Counted from the first letter of the stretch, positions 9,406 through 20,430 are shown. The stretch: 20,976 nt of DNA from Penium margaritaceum (GCA_023375785.1 SZWC01003628.1:168884-189859), one strand, 5' to 3'. The notes: generated by a model not told the origin, from the sequence alone. Program-made: numbers and translations.

Positions 9406-12400
9406 TGAGTACTAGTCCCCGTCAAAAGATGGGGACGTTTTTTAAAAATTACGAAGACAAAATCAGGTGGAGGTAGGGGTACTTCACACAAAGATACAAT
9501 GGATAGACCATTGAACACGAGGAATAAAAGTGTTTTTGCCCAGTTTGGAGCTAAATTTGGCTGTTGGAACTCCCGGTGGAGTGTGAAGTTTGAAGTTAAA
9601 GGTTCTGAATGTTGCCTACGTGGATGCACCGATGCGCATGCGACTCTACCAAGACCTCCATTCTGACACATTCAATCACATTTTAACACTCTTGGTCACA
9701 AATTGACACCTCTAAATGAATTCTGTGACCTTCAACCACGTTCTATCATTTGATTTTGCAGGTGAGGCATCGATCAAAAATCCATGTCAAACACACATCG
9801 AGGAATCCAAGGACAATTCAATAAGTCATGCCTGCTGTCAAACCAAGCCAGTATACAAAACAAGCATGCCAACTGGGACAAGCGCAACATAATGAGAACA
9901 CAAATTTCGGTACAAAACTAAGAGCATGGATGGATTGGGAAGATATAATGAGAGGTGGAGAAGAAGGAGGGGTGTATGAAACACTCATTGTGAGAATACA
10001 ACACTATGCACACCAGTTCTTTTTTCTAGTAGTACATGATACACACAGTTATCATAAGGTCACTTGTTGGATGGTATACTTCCTTGTGCATTCCACATAC
10101 TGCGACTCATTTCTTTCAAACCCCTTCTACTTGCTCACCATTCCATCTTAGGATGAATCGCTTGAAGGAGTGAACAAGGAGATGCAATGACATAACACGT
10201 GAGGATATACAGGATAACACAAGGAAAAGGTCGCGTGGAGGTGGTTTCTTATCATGTGCATATGTATATTTTTGCCAGTACTTTACCCATCAAGAAGTAA
10301 ACCCCTTTGTACACTCGCATCGTATATTTGTATCATTTGGATCAATCTTCCTGCGCCCGCATGAAAACTGAAAATCGTATTAGGATTGTGTACATGAGAG
10401 TTAATGCATGTAAATAAGAGAGCGTGAGGTGCAAAGAAATTGTTGAAAGAGATGAATATGTGCGATAAAATGGTAGATACAAGTGTACTTTTCAGTTGTG
10501 CATCTATTCATTGCACAATGAACTCCCTCTTAAACTCAAGCAGTGTATGAAAAAGTCATATGATCTCCTCTTAACTTCCCCTCCATAACACGGAAGTTCA
10601 TGACAAAGTTTAAGGATGTTTTGGAAATAGATACATCAGAATTTCACGTGCGAAAACAATAGTGCATATACAGGAGGGTTTTTGTATAATGGTCGGTTGT
10701 CACATACACACGCATATCATCTAAATAACATCACTGGTTGAATCATAAACTATTATTACAATTTCTTCATGCATGTATACATTTTACATCCCTCTATCCC
10801 ATAAGTTGGAAACTGTACGAGGAGTGTATGAGAGACTGAATACTTGTTGGTACAAAAAAAGTGGAATGAAATTTGCTCAAACAGATAAATCTTTCCATTG
10901 AAAATGTGTAACGTGATGTAAACAAGTGTTCTTTAGGCTAAGGGGCCATTTATTGCACGATACTGATGTGTTGTCTTCAAACGGATCCTTGTCCATTCCC
11001 CCCTTTGTGCATTTCCACTATATGTTTAATGAAGAGGATGTGCGAGGGGGGAAAGGATGAAGCACACAAGGCGATGGTTTTGTAGGCAGCTCACTACTTT
11101 CAAAACCCATGTATGTTGACATGCATTGGCAACAAAAGATGACAGTGGCCATCAATGTTACAATGGTGTGAATTGACAAGTGTGGACTGAACATCCCTTT
11201 CAAAGAGCCACGATGTGGTTGGTTGTGTATGGGTTCACCTTTCACATTCACAGGATGCAACAGGACTTGCAATTCCAGAGACACATCAACACTGCAATCT
11301 ACTAGCAATAGACCAAGAGCTCGCACACAACTACGCTATGCAACATGGTGCACAATGATGTATGTCTTATCAAAAGTAAGGCGTATGTATACATATAACA
11401 ATGTACTGTGTGGTTTTTTTGCTATGGTTATTTGTGGAAACATGCCAGATGTCGGGCTATACGTTCAATTTGTCATGTGATAACAAGGATTGATTGCCAT
11501 GTCTGTTTTGAGTGCAAATGTATGTGATGGGGGTATCAACACCACAAAGACAGCTCACAAGGCATGATCTGTCCTGTCACTACAATGCATCACGTCTACT
11601 CTAACCTAGTTGGTTATTTAATGGTCGAATACTCCAAACCACAGGAGGCGATGGATCGCACGGAAACTGTTGCTTTTGGACTCCATAAACTGCATTGTGT
11701 CTCGATCACAAAGGACAAAAACAATCGTCGTTGATTAAACAATGCAACGTGAAAAATGCGGAATGTATGTCTCTTCACATGGCCCATGATTTGCTTGGTT
11801 ATTTGGTTCACATTATACAACTGTACAACGATATGGTCTACGGTAATTCTTAACAAACCATAGCACCACAGCTCAGCCACTATTAACAAGATGAATGTTT
11901 TGAACATAAGATGTGATATGGTGCAAAACAATGTATGTGGTGTTTCTAATGTGGTGCATGTGTATAAGGGGGTATGGAGTATTGTGACGTTGCTTTCAAT
12001 GTGGGAGAGGGTTCCGGGAGGAGATGTCCAACTTCTAGCTCAAGTATATCAGTTGAGAATCATGGCTTGCTAGTGTTACTCCTCTCTCACTATCACACAT
12101 ACCCTTATCAAGGAATTCATGACACTCGAGGATGGGATCCAAGGGGGGTGAGAGGTGGTTTAAGTGTTTGAGAATTGAACAGGACCTACGGTGCCTTGTT
12201 TCTTGTCGTTGAGATAGGTGTCCATACAAAATCACTCTTTAACTCGAAAGCAAACCCGAAGGATGTGGGGATGGTTTTCAATTGTTTTAGGACGAATTAA
12301 TGTCAAAATGGACAGGAAGCCTAGTAGGAAAAAATTGCGGGAGAGGGCTTGTGGTTGTTGATGGGTATCAAGCAGAAGAGGAGGGGGAGTTGGGAGGCAC

Positions 12401-12790
12401 GTAAAAACTTCCAGTCGGTGGTTAACGAATTGAAGATTTCAAGTGTAATTCCTGATAATCCCTACTAGAGCCGTCAAATACCACATCCCCCTCTGACTAC
12501 TCCCTTCTTGGCTTCATGCCCTATTTGAATGTAAAAACTCCTCTAATCAAATAATGGATGAATGCATTCAGAATTCCCACAAGCTCACCTTATGGTTCAA
12601 GGCCTTTCTCATCAATGGGGCACCTTTTGAAGCACATTGCGATGAGCCTCGGTAAGTGATTCTTCAAACAAATGAACAAACCATAAAAAAAATCTTGGAA
12701 GGAGTTGTTGATTGTTTTGTGAATGTTCCATGACTCAACTACGTTAAACATGTATTGTATGTGGCATTGACATCTCACTTTTCCCCAGTT
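9406..12790. other. Unassigned CpG-poor sequence
   Basis: About 3.4 kb without a recognised gene. Open frames are at most about 107 codons and resemble nothing I know. No long tandem repeats, inverted repeats or RNA genes were seen by eye. Confidence 0.5.
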
Positions 12791-12815
12791 CTTCTAGTTA
12801 GAAATTGAATTTGAC

Positions 12816-13960
12816 CTAGACAACAAGCAGGGGTTCTTTTACAACTATCAAAGCAAGGGAATTTTTGTCATTGTGATTGATGGATATGACATTCCCACAT
12901 GCACCAATGTTGTGAATGGGAAAGGGTGAGTGGGAAGATGATGGAATATCACCCCAATCATGTTTTGCCCACCCTTTCTGTGAATGGGTTTGAGTGAGAG
13001 AACCTAGTGGTTGTGAGCGACATGTCTCTACCATGTTTTCAAATGTGATTCTGTTAAAATCAATATCATGTAACTTTTCTCCCAAGCCGAAGCTGGTTTT
13101 CAATAAACTTGTGAGCAATTGTAGAGCTTAGTTTTGTGCTAATGTCAAGGAGATTTAGGTGAATCCTTTGTTGTTTTCATGGCAAAGTGATGATCTCCCT
13201 CCTTTTTTGTACAATGCAAGCCATTTCGTCATAACACTTAAATCCCATCGTTACAGATTGTATGAGGACTTTGGCCTATCATCAAAATGATCCCTTGGTT
13301 TTGCGAATACCACGTGGTTAATGCTGGCTAACTCTCATGACTCTTTCGTCATCCAACATATTAAAGAAATGGGAAAATGCATTGGATAAGTGGGTGCCCG
13401 GACCCCATTTCACCAAATATTTCCTCCAAAAAATTCCGGGAACATCAAGTGGTGATGTCGAAAAAAGAGCAAGAGGAACTCCCATTCCCACTCGTACCTT
13501 GCCAGCCGTGGCCAGCATTGATGATCTCAGCATGTGGGTGGGATGCGATAATGTTCCCTCTCACCCCTTCCCACCCACGACCCACAAGTGTAAATGTGTG
13601 CTGGGGAGGCACTGCATGAGATGACCATTCGTAGCCCAGGTGGGACTTGCATGTTTTAATGAACACGCTCGTTGACCTTGGCTTTTTTGGTGTCATGACC
13701 ATTCAAATACAGCCACTCACTCTTTAAGCATTTCACACTCGGATATGACTTTTGGCTTGATATTTATGTACTCGCTGTTTGGGCCTCCAAATTTCCATTT
13801 GGCAAGTTTTTGCATGAATTGGACACAATACTCACTTAACAAAAAAACATGCTTCCTGTACCCACTTTTCCTAAAGCGCTTGATATCATGCGTTCCACAC
13901 CCAGTGTTGCAAGACAATACACGTTACACTAGTTGCGGAACATTGCTTCTAGAGAAAGTG
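12816..13960 (-). pseudogene. Possible decayed coding relic, several frames
   Basis: On the minus strand, protein-like stretches follow one another in different frames. They include 13917-13717 (with FLLSEYCVQFMQKLAKWKF), 13702-13445, 13533-13318 (with AFSHFFNMLDDERVMRV), a frame without ATG at about 13180-13073 (with TKLSSTIAHKFIENQLRLG), and 13118-12816 (with LHDIDFNRITFENMVETC). The last two overlap and run into each other through a frame change near 13075. This pattern would fit an old gene or transposon broken by frameshifts and stops. No family motif is recognisable, and parts of the plus strand at 13337-13624 are also open, so chance cannot be excluded. Confidence 0.2.
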
Positions 13961-14707
13961 GGTGTGTGAAGAACCATTTAAAATGCTTTACTAGTTTCAA
14001 CTATCAAATTGAGAACCAATGAAACGAACTCTGACTCATATGCCTTTGGAGTGCCTTGACGAGGATGAAAAATTCGTAAAGACAGGATATGTGTATAAAT
14101 GTTCACTTAACCCCAGCGTTCTTGGGCCCTTTAAAAGGGAAGGTTGAAACTCAAACGGTCGATTGAAAGATGGCATCATCCTTGTATAAAAACCTTCGTA
14201 AGATGGCGACTTTGTCGAACACGAAGCAGCGTTGTCGTACGTCAACTTCAACAGCATGCAAAGGGAGTCTAACCCTCCCATATCACGATGATGCAATGGG
14301 TTGCCAGATGGACGTTGCCAACTGTCGTCCACATGTTAGCGAGGCCACGCGGCGGGTACTTCAAGGATAGGCCACACGCTGCCAACATCACTTACTTGAT
14401 GATGACGTACTTCGCCTTGTTGGTTTTCTCTCTACAGGAGCATGGTAAGATGGTTGTCATCATGTTAAGTCACCCAACCGTCATGTGATTTGGACGTTCT
14501 CCTTCGTCATCCGTAGGGGTCGTGACCGTGCATCCATTGTTCATGTGTACTTGTCATGTGCCTTCGAAGTTGTCGCTTCATCGTAGTGGGCCTCTGTCTA
14601 CGGGATGATACTCCTCACGCTAACGGGTGGGTTTCTCGAGTGTACATTGTGGGTAGGGTGCATCTTATGACGCATGGCATACATCGTTCCACCCACTTTC
14701 AGCCAAG

Positions 14708-14863
14708 ATGACCGCCATTTCCTACACCACAAGGGGTGACTACCCAGATGACGTGGCCGACAATCCTTATGAGGTTTCCATCTACCGTTACCAACCCGAG
14801 TCCTGCTTCCTATTCACCAGCTGGGTGAAGCATGACTATAGCAGTCATGTGAGTGTTGTATAG
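14708..14863 (+). pseudogene. 51-codon open frame in possible coding relic
   Basis: Starts at ATG 14708 and stops at TAG 14861-14863; the frame is open back to a TAG at 14654. The product is acidic then aromatic (DYPDDVADNPYEVSIYRY, later FLFTSWVKHDY) and reads like a real protein fragment rather than random sequence. I recognise no family. Another protein-like frame follows in a different phase, which suggests frameshift decay or separate exons. Confidence 0.2.
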
Positions 14864-14927
14864 TGCATGACCTCGCGCTCTCCTACGTGCATTGATGAGC
14901 ACAAAATACAGATTGGCGGAAATCTAG

Positions 14928-15125
14928 CGTGTCCATCCCTTTCGTGGTTACCATGCAGCTGGGTTCTACCCACTATGTGTGAAGAAATGGCGTCAAAGTC
15001 GATGGGGCTGGACCTCTTACTATGTCAAAACACGCTCTCCGCTATCCATCACACACCAAACCTCCAGTGCCCCAACCAGACAAAGCCGGCACATATGTGC
15101 AAGTTGCCCACCCTACTCACACACG
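14928..15125 (+). pseudogene. 66-codon open frame without ATG, basic/aromatic
   Basis: Open between stops at 14925-14927 and 15126-15128, with no ATG. It includes GYHAAGFYPLCVKKWRQ followed by SRWGWTSYYVKTR. The Trp/Tyr/Arg-rich character is reminiscent of coding sequence, possibly a gag-like or other transposon protein, but this is only an impression. A third frame from 15022 is also open, so the coding frame is uncertain. Confidence 0.18.
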
Positions 15126-15440
15126 TAAGCAGAGCGCAGGATGCACAAATTCCCGGGCTGCAAAGCCTTCCGCACCATGGAGGGCTGTCAAGAAGCTGTC
15201 CAAGATTTTGCGGTAGATCGCAACATGCCCTCTCTTTGGTCTGTACTGAGCACACCGCCTTGAGGTACGGTATGGCAGGTGGAAAACCGCGGGTTGGACA
15301 TGGCTAACAAAGGGGTGTTAGGAGTGCAAACACGGTAGCATCGCCGTGACCGGGTATGCCAATGCCCACAAATGCACCCCAATTGTACACTTGTCCAATT
15401 TCGTGCACGTGTTGAGCCGAGGGCCCTCACCCATTCCTTC

Positions 15441-17512
15441 TTATGTTCCTACTTTTGTGTGTATGTCCATTCATTCCTCAAGACACTGAAAAAACGGGGA
15501 CTAAGTGTTGTAGAACAACGGTAGAGGGTCAGATCACACGTGGCTCATGTTACGAGGGGTGCAAGGAAGGATGGCGAGGTCATATGTTGCAAGATGGCCT
15601 CTATCAACCTAGGTGGTGCAGATAGGGGAAAGGTTAGATTTCAAACCATGCACACCATTGTCCGTATCCCATCTTCGAAAAGTGTTCCATCATGTTGGTT
15701 GGGAATTCATTGAAGAGGCCGAGTGTCCAACTTGTGCTATCATATGTTTCGTGCATGGACTATTTGTGTACGTTCAAGTGTGGATTAGTACATGTGACAA
15801 GACACCTCTGCTTTACTGGACTTGATGAAATCAATGTCGGGATTTACATGATCAAACCATGTTGTTTTCACTGTGCTTTCAACATCATTTATGTCATTAT
15901 GCTCAAACTAAAACTAGTAATGAAAACTTCACTTTTATGATGTAATATGCTACGACAATGTCATCTTATGCGATGGACTAGGGTGTAATGGGAATTCAAT
16001 GAAAGCCATCATAAACTAGGCTAACTTCCCATATTGAGAAACACACCGTGAACATGCTGGTTATGACATACAACATCCATCGAAGTGAACACATCCAAAG
16101 TTACTCTTCAGGCACACGTCGTACTTTCCAAAATGTGTATGTAGACACTGTTTTTGTTGCCATCCCACATACACGCATCATGCTCTTGAGTGAAGGCCGC
16201 CGACGGCTTAAAGAAAAATTCATGTAAGTGGAATAAGAAAATCAGAAATAGATGGAATATAACTTTCGCCTACGCAATTTTCCACAACTACACATCAATT
16301 CATGTAGCGGCCACCTTGCACAACATTTGTGGAATTAAGTGTACACTTAGCTACATGGGTGTCAACACAGATTGGGTTGTTGAGGACACACCATGTATGA
16401 CTTCAGATAGAAATGTTACCTATGCCCAATTGTAGGAACACTTAGGGTTGGGAAGGTATGCGTGTAGCTAGGGCTCCCACGAACCACGAGTGTTAGGTGG
16501 ACGGAGAGCGGGCATATGTTTGTAGAGGATCCAAGCCATGGTCTCCGGTCGAGGAGGTTTAGATGACCATGATGGCATCCCATGATGTGTTACGAAAACT
16601 TCAAAGTGTGCCTTTATTGTGGCCCATGCAGCAACGGCTCCTCGTAGATCCAACATTGTTGATGACCGAAATGTTTCCTCTCCACCCCACGCTGAGACGT
16701 GGTCCAATCAGCCAGGGCCATTCAGAATTTCAGTCTTGTCGCCGTCGGTAGCCATGTTTGTTTGTTGTATCAAAAGCAGCTACGACACAATAGACGCCGA
16801 CATCCAAATCTATTATGTCGCTCGGGCAACACTTGCGACAACGTGGGCCATGCGAACCATGACCTTTGTACGGTGAACTGCCTACAACCGACCGGTTTAA
16901 CATGAATATCCGTCTCGTCTATGTGATGGTACGTGGCCACGGTCACCAGGTGCCGCATTCAATGTAGAGTAGATGACAAAGATGGCGTGCCCCCGCTCCC
17001 ATGTACGATGGGTTGTCCGCAAACATAAGCGGTCCGGAGGTTTGACTTGTTCAACAAAGGACATGTGGGTGAAGAATGATTCACGAGGTTTACGCTGCAA
17101 AGTTTGGATGCATGATACATTTGCATGGTGTTTTTGGTTGTCACAAGTGGAAAATGTGTGGCGCTTGCCCAGTAGACACTTGAAACGTTGATCTATACAC
17201 TAGACCAATGGGTGACCATAATCAAACTGTCTCCAAGTGAGAGTGGAAGCGAGTGAATGTGTGGTCTACTCGCACAATCATCTGCCACGGTATCCTCGGA
17301 GCGTAGGCCAAAAATTAGGCCCTGTTTTAATGTTTTTGTGTTTCGGTGACGGGTGTGGAGAGTGGGTATGCGGAGTATGACATACTTCCCAGAAGTCACT
17401 TTCTGCTGTGGACATCCGGTGTTATTTGTCAATAGTGGCCCTCATAAGCACTATGTGCAGTTGGTGGAAGTCAAAGTAGTTTTTCTGAAGAATTGGTCTC
17501 CACATTCGTTTT
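15441..17512. other. Unassigned mixed-composition sequence
   Basis: About 2 kb with no recognised gene. Short open frames occur on both strands; the plus frame 16973-17191 (with KNDSRGLRCKVW) and the plus frame 17353-17541 (with TYFPEVTFCCGHPVLF) look mildly protein-like but have no known motif and no supporting splice context. CpG density is intermediate (about 18 in 600 bases at 17161-17760 by hand count). Confidence 0.4.
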
Positions 17513-17706
17513 GTGCAAAAATTCGGTATTGTGTTAATTAGTTGCGACAATAATGGGTATGCAGCAAAAGCTTATGAATTTCCTGCTTTTTTTTCACGAT
17601 TGCATAATCTGATGGTTTTTTTGTCTTTTGGCTTCTCCAAACATATACTCCCTGTTCTCTGCCTTGCCAGCTGTCATCTTTTGTCTGTTTCGCATTCTAC
17701 TGGCAG
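17513..17706 (+). other. Pyrimidine-rich stretch ending in a candidate 3' splice site
   Basis: T-runs and a C/T-rich segment lead to CTACTGGCAG ending at 17706, a plausible acceptor; a second AG lies at 17731 (AATGCAG). If used, the following exon would start at 17707 or 17732 and carry the ATG at 17763. Alternatively, the frame through it ends in IADEAMQVEEAGQE and a stop at 17753-17755, which could be the terminal exon of an upstream gene. Confidence 0.25.
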
Positions 17707-17762
17707 TCCGATTGCTGACGAGGCAATGCAGGTAGAGGAAGCTGGACAGGAGTAATCATAAA

Positions 17763-17894
17763 ATGTCCTTTAGCGGTCCATCTCCAGGGGACTGCGATTC
17801 GCAGTCCTACACGGAGCCTCCCAAAGAGGCCCTTACTTTATTCGAGTTACCTAACCGGATACAGAAAAAAATTCTTGTGAGCGGGCAGATCTGA
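17763..17894 (+). CDS. Candidate first coding exon or small ORF, 43 codons
   Basis: ATG at 17763 has A at -3. The product begins MSFSGPSPGDCDSQSY, continues with an acidic/Pro stretch and LFELPNRIQKKIL, and stops at TGA 17892-17894. The last part loosely recalls the LP..IL pattern of F-box helices, but is too short to assign. Two readings are possible. The exon may end at 17876, where GTGAGC forms a donor in phase 0. Or the same frame may continue past the TGA to 18179 (DVGAGSGNALSPKAK, then mixed sequence), implying a nonsense change. An acceptor (GTGCAG ending at 18480) would join in phase 0 to the long open frame downstream, with a 604-nt intron. All of this is inference; no family is recognised. 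Confidence 0.28.
   Translation: MSFSGPSPGDCDSQSYTEPPKEALTLFELPNRIQKKILVSGQI
17789..17807 (+). repeat. Perfect 8-bp hairpin
   Basis: GGACTGCG, loop ATT, CGCAGTCC. It lies inside the candidate coding exon (codons about 9-15). It has no T-run after it and no known role. Confidence 0.5.
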
Positions 17895-18362
17895 GTCACA
17901 GATGTCGGTGCCGGTAGTGGGAATGCGTTATCGCCGAAAGCGAAACAAACGCGGGATGGCCCCTCTGCTCAGAAAGCTTTGTCTGAAACGCAACGAACGG
18001 CTCTGTTACGTTGTGCCACGTTGCGATTCTCTGCCCTAGTGGGTGGCATTGCAACACTGGAGACTGTAGTTTTTGTCCTGAAAGAATGCACGTTATTGCG
18101 CAGCACATGGGTGGTGTCTGAACTCTCGAAAACGACCATGTCAAAATACAAATTTGACTGTCTATGGCTATCTCAATAACGGCTGTACTCTTCAACAGAG
18201 TGTAGTCGTTGTATGCCGTCGATATGGTCGTTCAGAAGGCTTCAAGAAGCATCGATTTCGAAAGCTAGCTGTCGAATGACCAACACCATTTTTAACTTTC
18301 TGCGTCTACTTGTGTATCTCTGAACCGTCGATGAACAGAATTTCGATGGTCATTGTACTCTT

Positions 18363-18380
18363 CTGAATTCGTCAATTCAG
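18363..18380 (+). repeat. Perfect 7-bp hairpin
   Basis: CTGAATT, loop CGTC, AATTCAG. It lies in the stretch that would be intron if the exon model above were right. No role can be assigned. Confidence 0.5.
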
Positions 18381-18435
18381 GATCTTGAGCGTCGGACTCC
18401 AAAGGGATATTGTTTGAAGCTGAAACGGGACCTAA

Positions 18436-18942
18436 ATTACAACCGGACCTAAGAAAACCGGTTGCCACGTGCTTGTGCAGCCGTATGTTACCTGGTCAGG
18501 TTACCACCGGGGGGGGCTGTCTGTCAGCGGTGGTCGAAAGCAAGTGGCTCAGTGGTGGGCCGCGTTCCAAACCGCCCCTCATTTTATCGTATCCCTGGTG
18601 GATACTGGTTTAAAGCGGCCTTATCCGGCTCGGCCTGTGTTTCTGTCGCCCTTCTTTTTCTCCCTCAAACATCGCAGCCTGCCTAACGAAACAACAGATC
18701 CACGGAAAATCTGGAGTATTCGTTCTGGTCTTTCGTACGACTTGAGTTATTGGCTTGCCGAATCGAACAGTCGAAGTGTGTTCATCCGAGGTCGTGTGCT
18801 TTTAAGAATGACTGCGCCGACATCTCGAAGTTCGATTTGGCACTCCTGCATGGTTCCTCGCCGAACCGCCGCTTCTCATGTTAATTGCTTGCCTGCACTT
18901 GCCTGCGTCATGCACACTCCTGTATGGGAGTGTTTGACTTGA
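18436..18942 (+). CDS. Long open frame without early ATG, candidate exon
   Basis: Open for about 168 codons between TAA 18433-18435 and TGA 18940-18942. There is no ATG until codon 126, so it can be coding only as a downstream exon; the acceptor-like GTGCAG ending at 18480 would allow that. The translation has an aromatic stretch (QVAQWWAAFQTAPHF), basic parts and HRSLPNETTDPRKIW. No known domain is seen. A run of eight G at 18509-18516 lies inside it, so a length error there would change the frame. The overlapping minus-strand frame (19107-18802) is less convincing. Confidence 0.22.
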   Translation: MTTGPKKTGCHVLVQPYVTWSGYHRGGLSVSGGRKQVAQWWAAFQTAPHFIVSLVDTGLKRPYPARPVFLSPFFFSLKHRSLPNETTDPRKIWSIRSGLSYDLSYWLAESNSRSVFIRGRVLLRMTAPTSRSSIWHSCMVPRRTAASHVNCLPALACVMHTPVWECLT

Positions 18943-20160
18943 CACGTTGAACCTTTTTGTTGCGAGTGGCTCGTGCCAAGGCTGATTTCCTCTAGTTAAG
19001 AGACAAAAAGCGAAATCCCGCTCTCCCCACTTTTCCTTCCTACCTTCCCGACGGCCGACAAAGGACCGATGAAGCGGGCGAGGTAAGAAATATAAAGTCC
19101 GAACCATGTCGTCCTAAAGTCGGCAACGGAGAAAAGATGAAGGGCAAGGCGGATGACACAAAAGCGGGAATAGTTTTCAGCACTGCCCGAATCTGGCATT
19201 GACCGTAACAAAACACTTCACAAGAGAGGGTTGTGGGAGCTTGCTCGCGTCAACTGCAATGACACAGAACTGGAACGCCGCCATCGCTCAATCTCGAAGC
19301 GCTCTTTCCCTCACGCTGTCGGTGGTTTTCCCCCATGCGCACCCTTCCCGTCACGGACGAGGAGGGGGAGGAGGGAGGGCTGCCTGCCCGAAACCCCTTC
19401 ACTGAGAGGAACGAATAGTAGGACAATTCGTTCATGTAGTCATAGCGATGTGGCTATAGAAAACAAACGGAGAAACATGTGAACTATAGCTACAATCGGA
19501 GTGGTTTACCTCGTCCTTTCGAAACTGCAGTGGCCTGCCCGTGGTCATTAGGTTAGTTCCATCATAACCGGTGGTATGACGGCAACGGTTAGGAATTTTA
19601 TATTCGTATGCTCAAGTTCCTCTGAATGTTGCTCGATCTGCTTTTTTTAAGCAATCGACCCTTGTGTATAGCGAGCGCGCACTTGCGAAGAGAGAAGATT
19701 CCGTTTTTTCCTTTCGAGTTATTGTCGACAAACCCTCAGTGTTCCTGGATAGAAAAATCGAATGTTCTCTTAACGTGAGTTAGTGCAGTAGTGGTAACAT
19801 TATCTGACGTCTTCCCGACTGTCGACTGTGCAGACGCAACGTGGACGTAATTATTTGGCATTGCAAAAGAATTGGCAGATGTGTCGAACATTTATGAAAC
19901 ATCGTCGATTTTTGAAAAGCTGAAGAACTCGACTGACGCAAATAGTGAGAGGTGAATGACGGAGGACATTTGATAATTATCAAACGCGGCAAGGGCAGGC
20001 AGATGGAGAAGCGCCTGGAGATGCAGGCACACTTGGTTGCTCGCGATTTCGATGTAAAAAACAATAAATGAGCAGCCTCACGGACTTCGACCCTCGACGC
20101 CGTCTTTAGGCGGTTGGGCTGGCGCCAGCAAGGCCTGCAATGCAAAACGGACAACCTTAG
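18943..20160. other. CpG-rich non-coding or 5'-leader-like sequence
   Basis: No recognised coding sequence in 1.2 kb. Points of interest are a pyrimidine-rich stretch at about 19021-19050; an ATG at 19069 followed after four codons by a strong donor AG|GTAAGA (GT at 19083); and a second donor-like AAC|GTGAGT at 19775. The 19069 mini-exon would leave two bases over, which does not match the phase of the candidate exon at 20210, so they cannot be joined directly. The minus-strand frame 20154-19780 has no recognisable domain. Confidence 0.3.
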
Positions 20161-20209
20161 GAGTCACGGAGTGGTGGATGCGTTCCATTTTCTTCTCTCG
20201 CTCTCTCAG

Positions 20210-20397
20210 ATTCCAAGAAGGAAAGTAGGAACAAGTCGTGCAACCGCGCCGGAGCAAGTTCCAGTTCGGCGAAGAGAGGGAAGGGGAGGGACGGAGAGGT
20301 GCTGGAGTGCTGCAGTGTGAGCAACAGGACCAAGGGCTGGAAAGTGCTCTCGCGCTTCGGCCGATACGAGCCCTCTGCCACCGTTCAGCAATTGCAG
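20210..20397 (+). CDS. Candidate internal exon, 188 nt, function unknown
   Basis: Preceded by a textbook acceptor: a C/T-rich run from about 20182 ending in CTCTCTCAG at 20209. It is followed by a donor, TTGCAG|GTGCGA, with GT at 20398. The frame is open from 20161 through this interval and the exon would end in phase 0. The translation begins with a Ser/Lys/Arg-rich segment (SKKESRNKS, later AKRGKGRDGE), possibly a nuclear-localisation-type region, followed by VLECCSVSNRTKGWKVLSRF and YEPSATVQQLQ. The change to Cys/Arg/Trp runs right after the donor supports exon end at 20397, though the frame stays open to 20661 as an Ala-rich tail. No family recognised. The first base of the split codon must come from an unseen upstream exon. 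Confidence 0.35.
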
Positions 20398-20430
20398 GTG
20401 CGACCGTACATTGGACTGCGTTGCCGCCAC

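Larger units (their letters stand above)
14160..15440 (+). other. CpG-richer island with short protein-like frames
   Basis: GC and CpG content rise here relative to both the 3.5-13 kb desert and the following 15.5-16.4 kb. The segment carries many short plus-strand frames in changing phase. It could be a younger insertion or a degraded coding sequence. No terminal repeats were identified. Confidence 0.35.

Noticed and set aside
9111..9671. 186-codon minus-strand open frame
   Set aside because: It spans copy B of the diverged duplication, has no recognisable domain, and its Pro/Ser/Thr-rich character follows from the C/T-rich complement. No splice or start context supports it.
18541..18575. 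tRNA A-box-like TGGCTCAGTGG
   Set aside because: No matching B box or cloverleaf follows within 100 bases; the match lies inside a longer open frame.
19651..19668. Small hairpin TGCTT / AAGCA around a T-run
   Set aside because: Only five base pairs; no gene end nearby, and eukaryotic genes do not use such terminators for Pol II.
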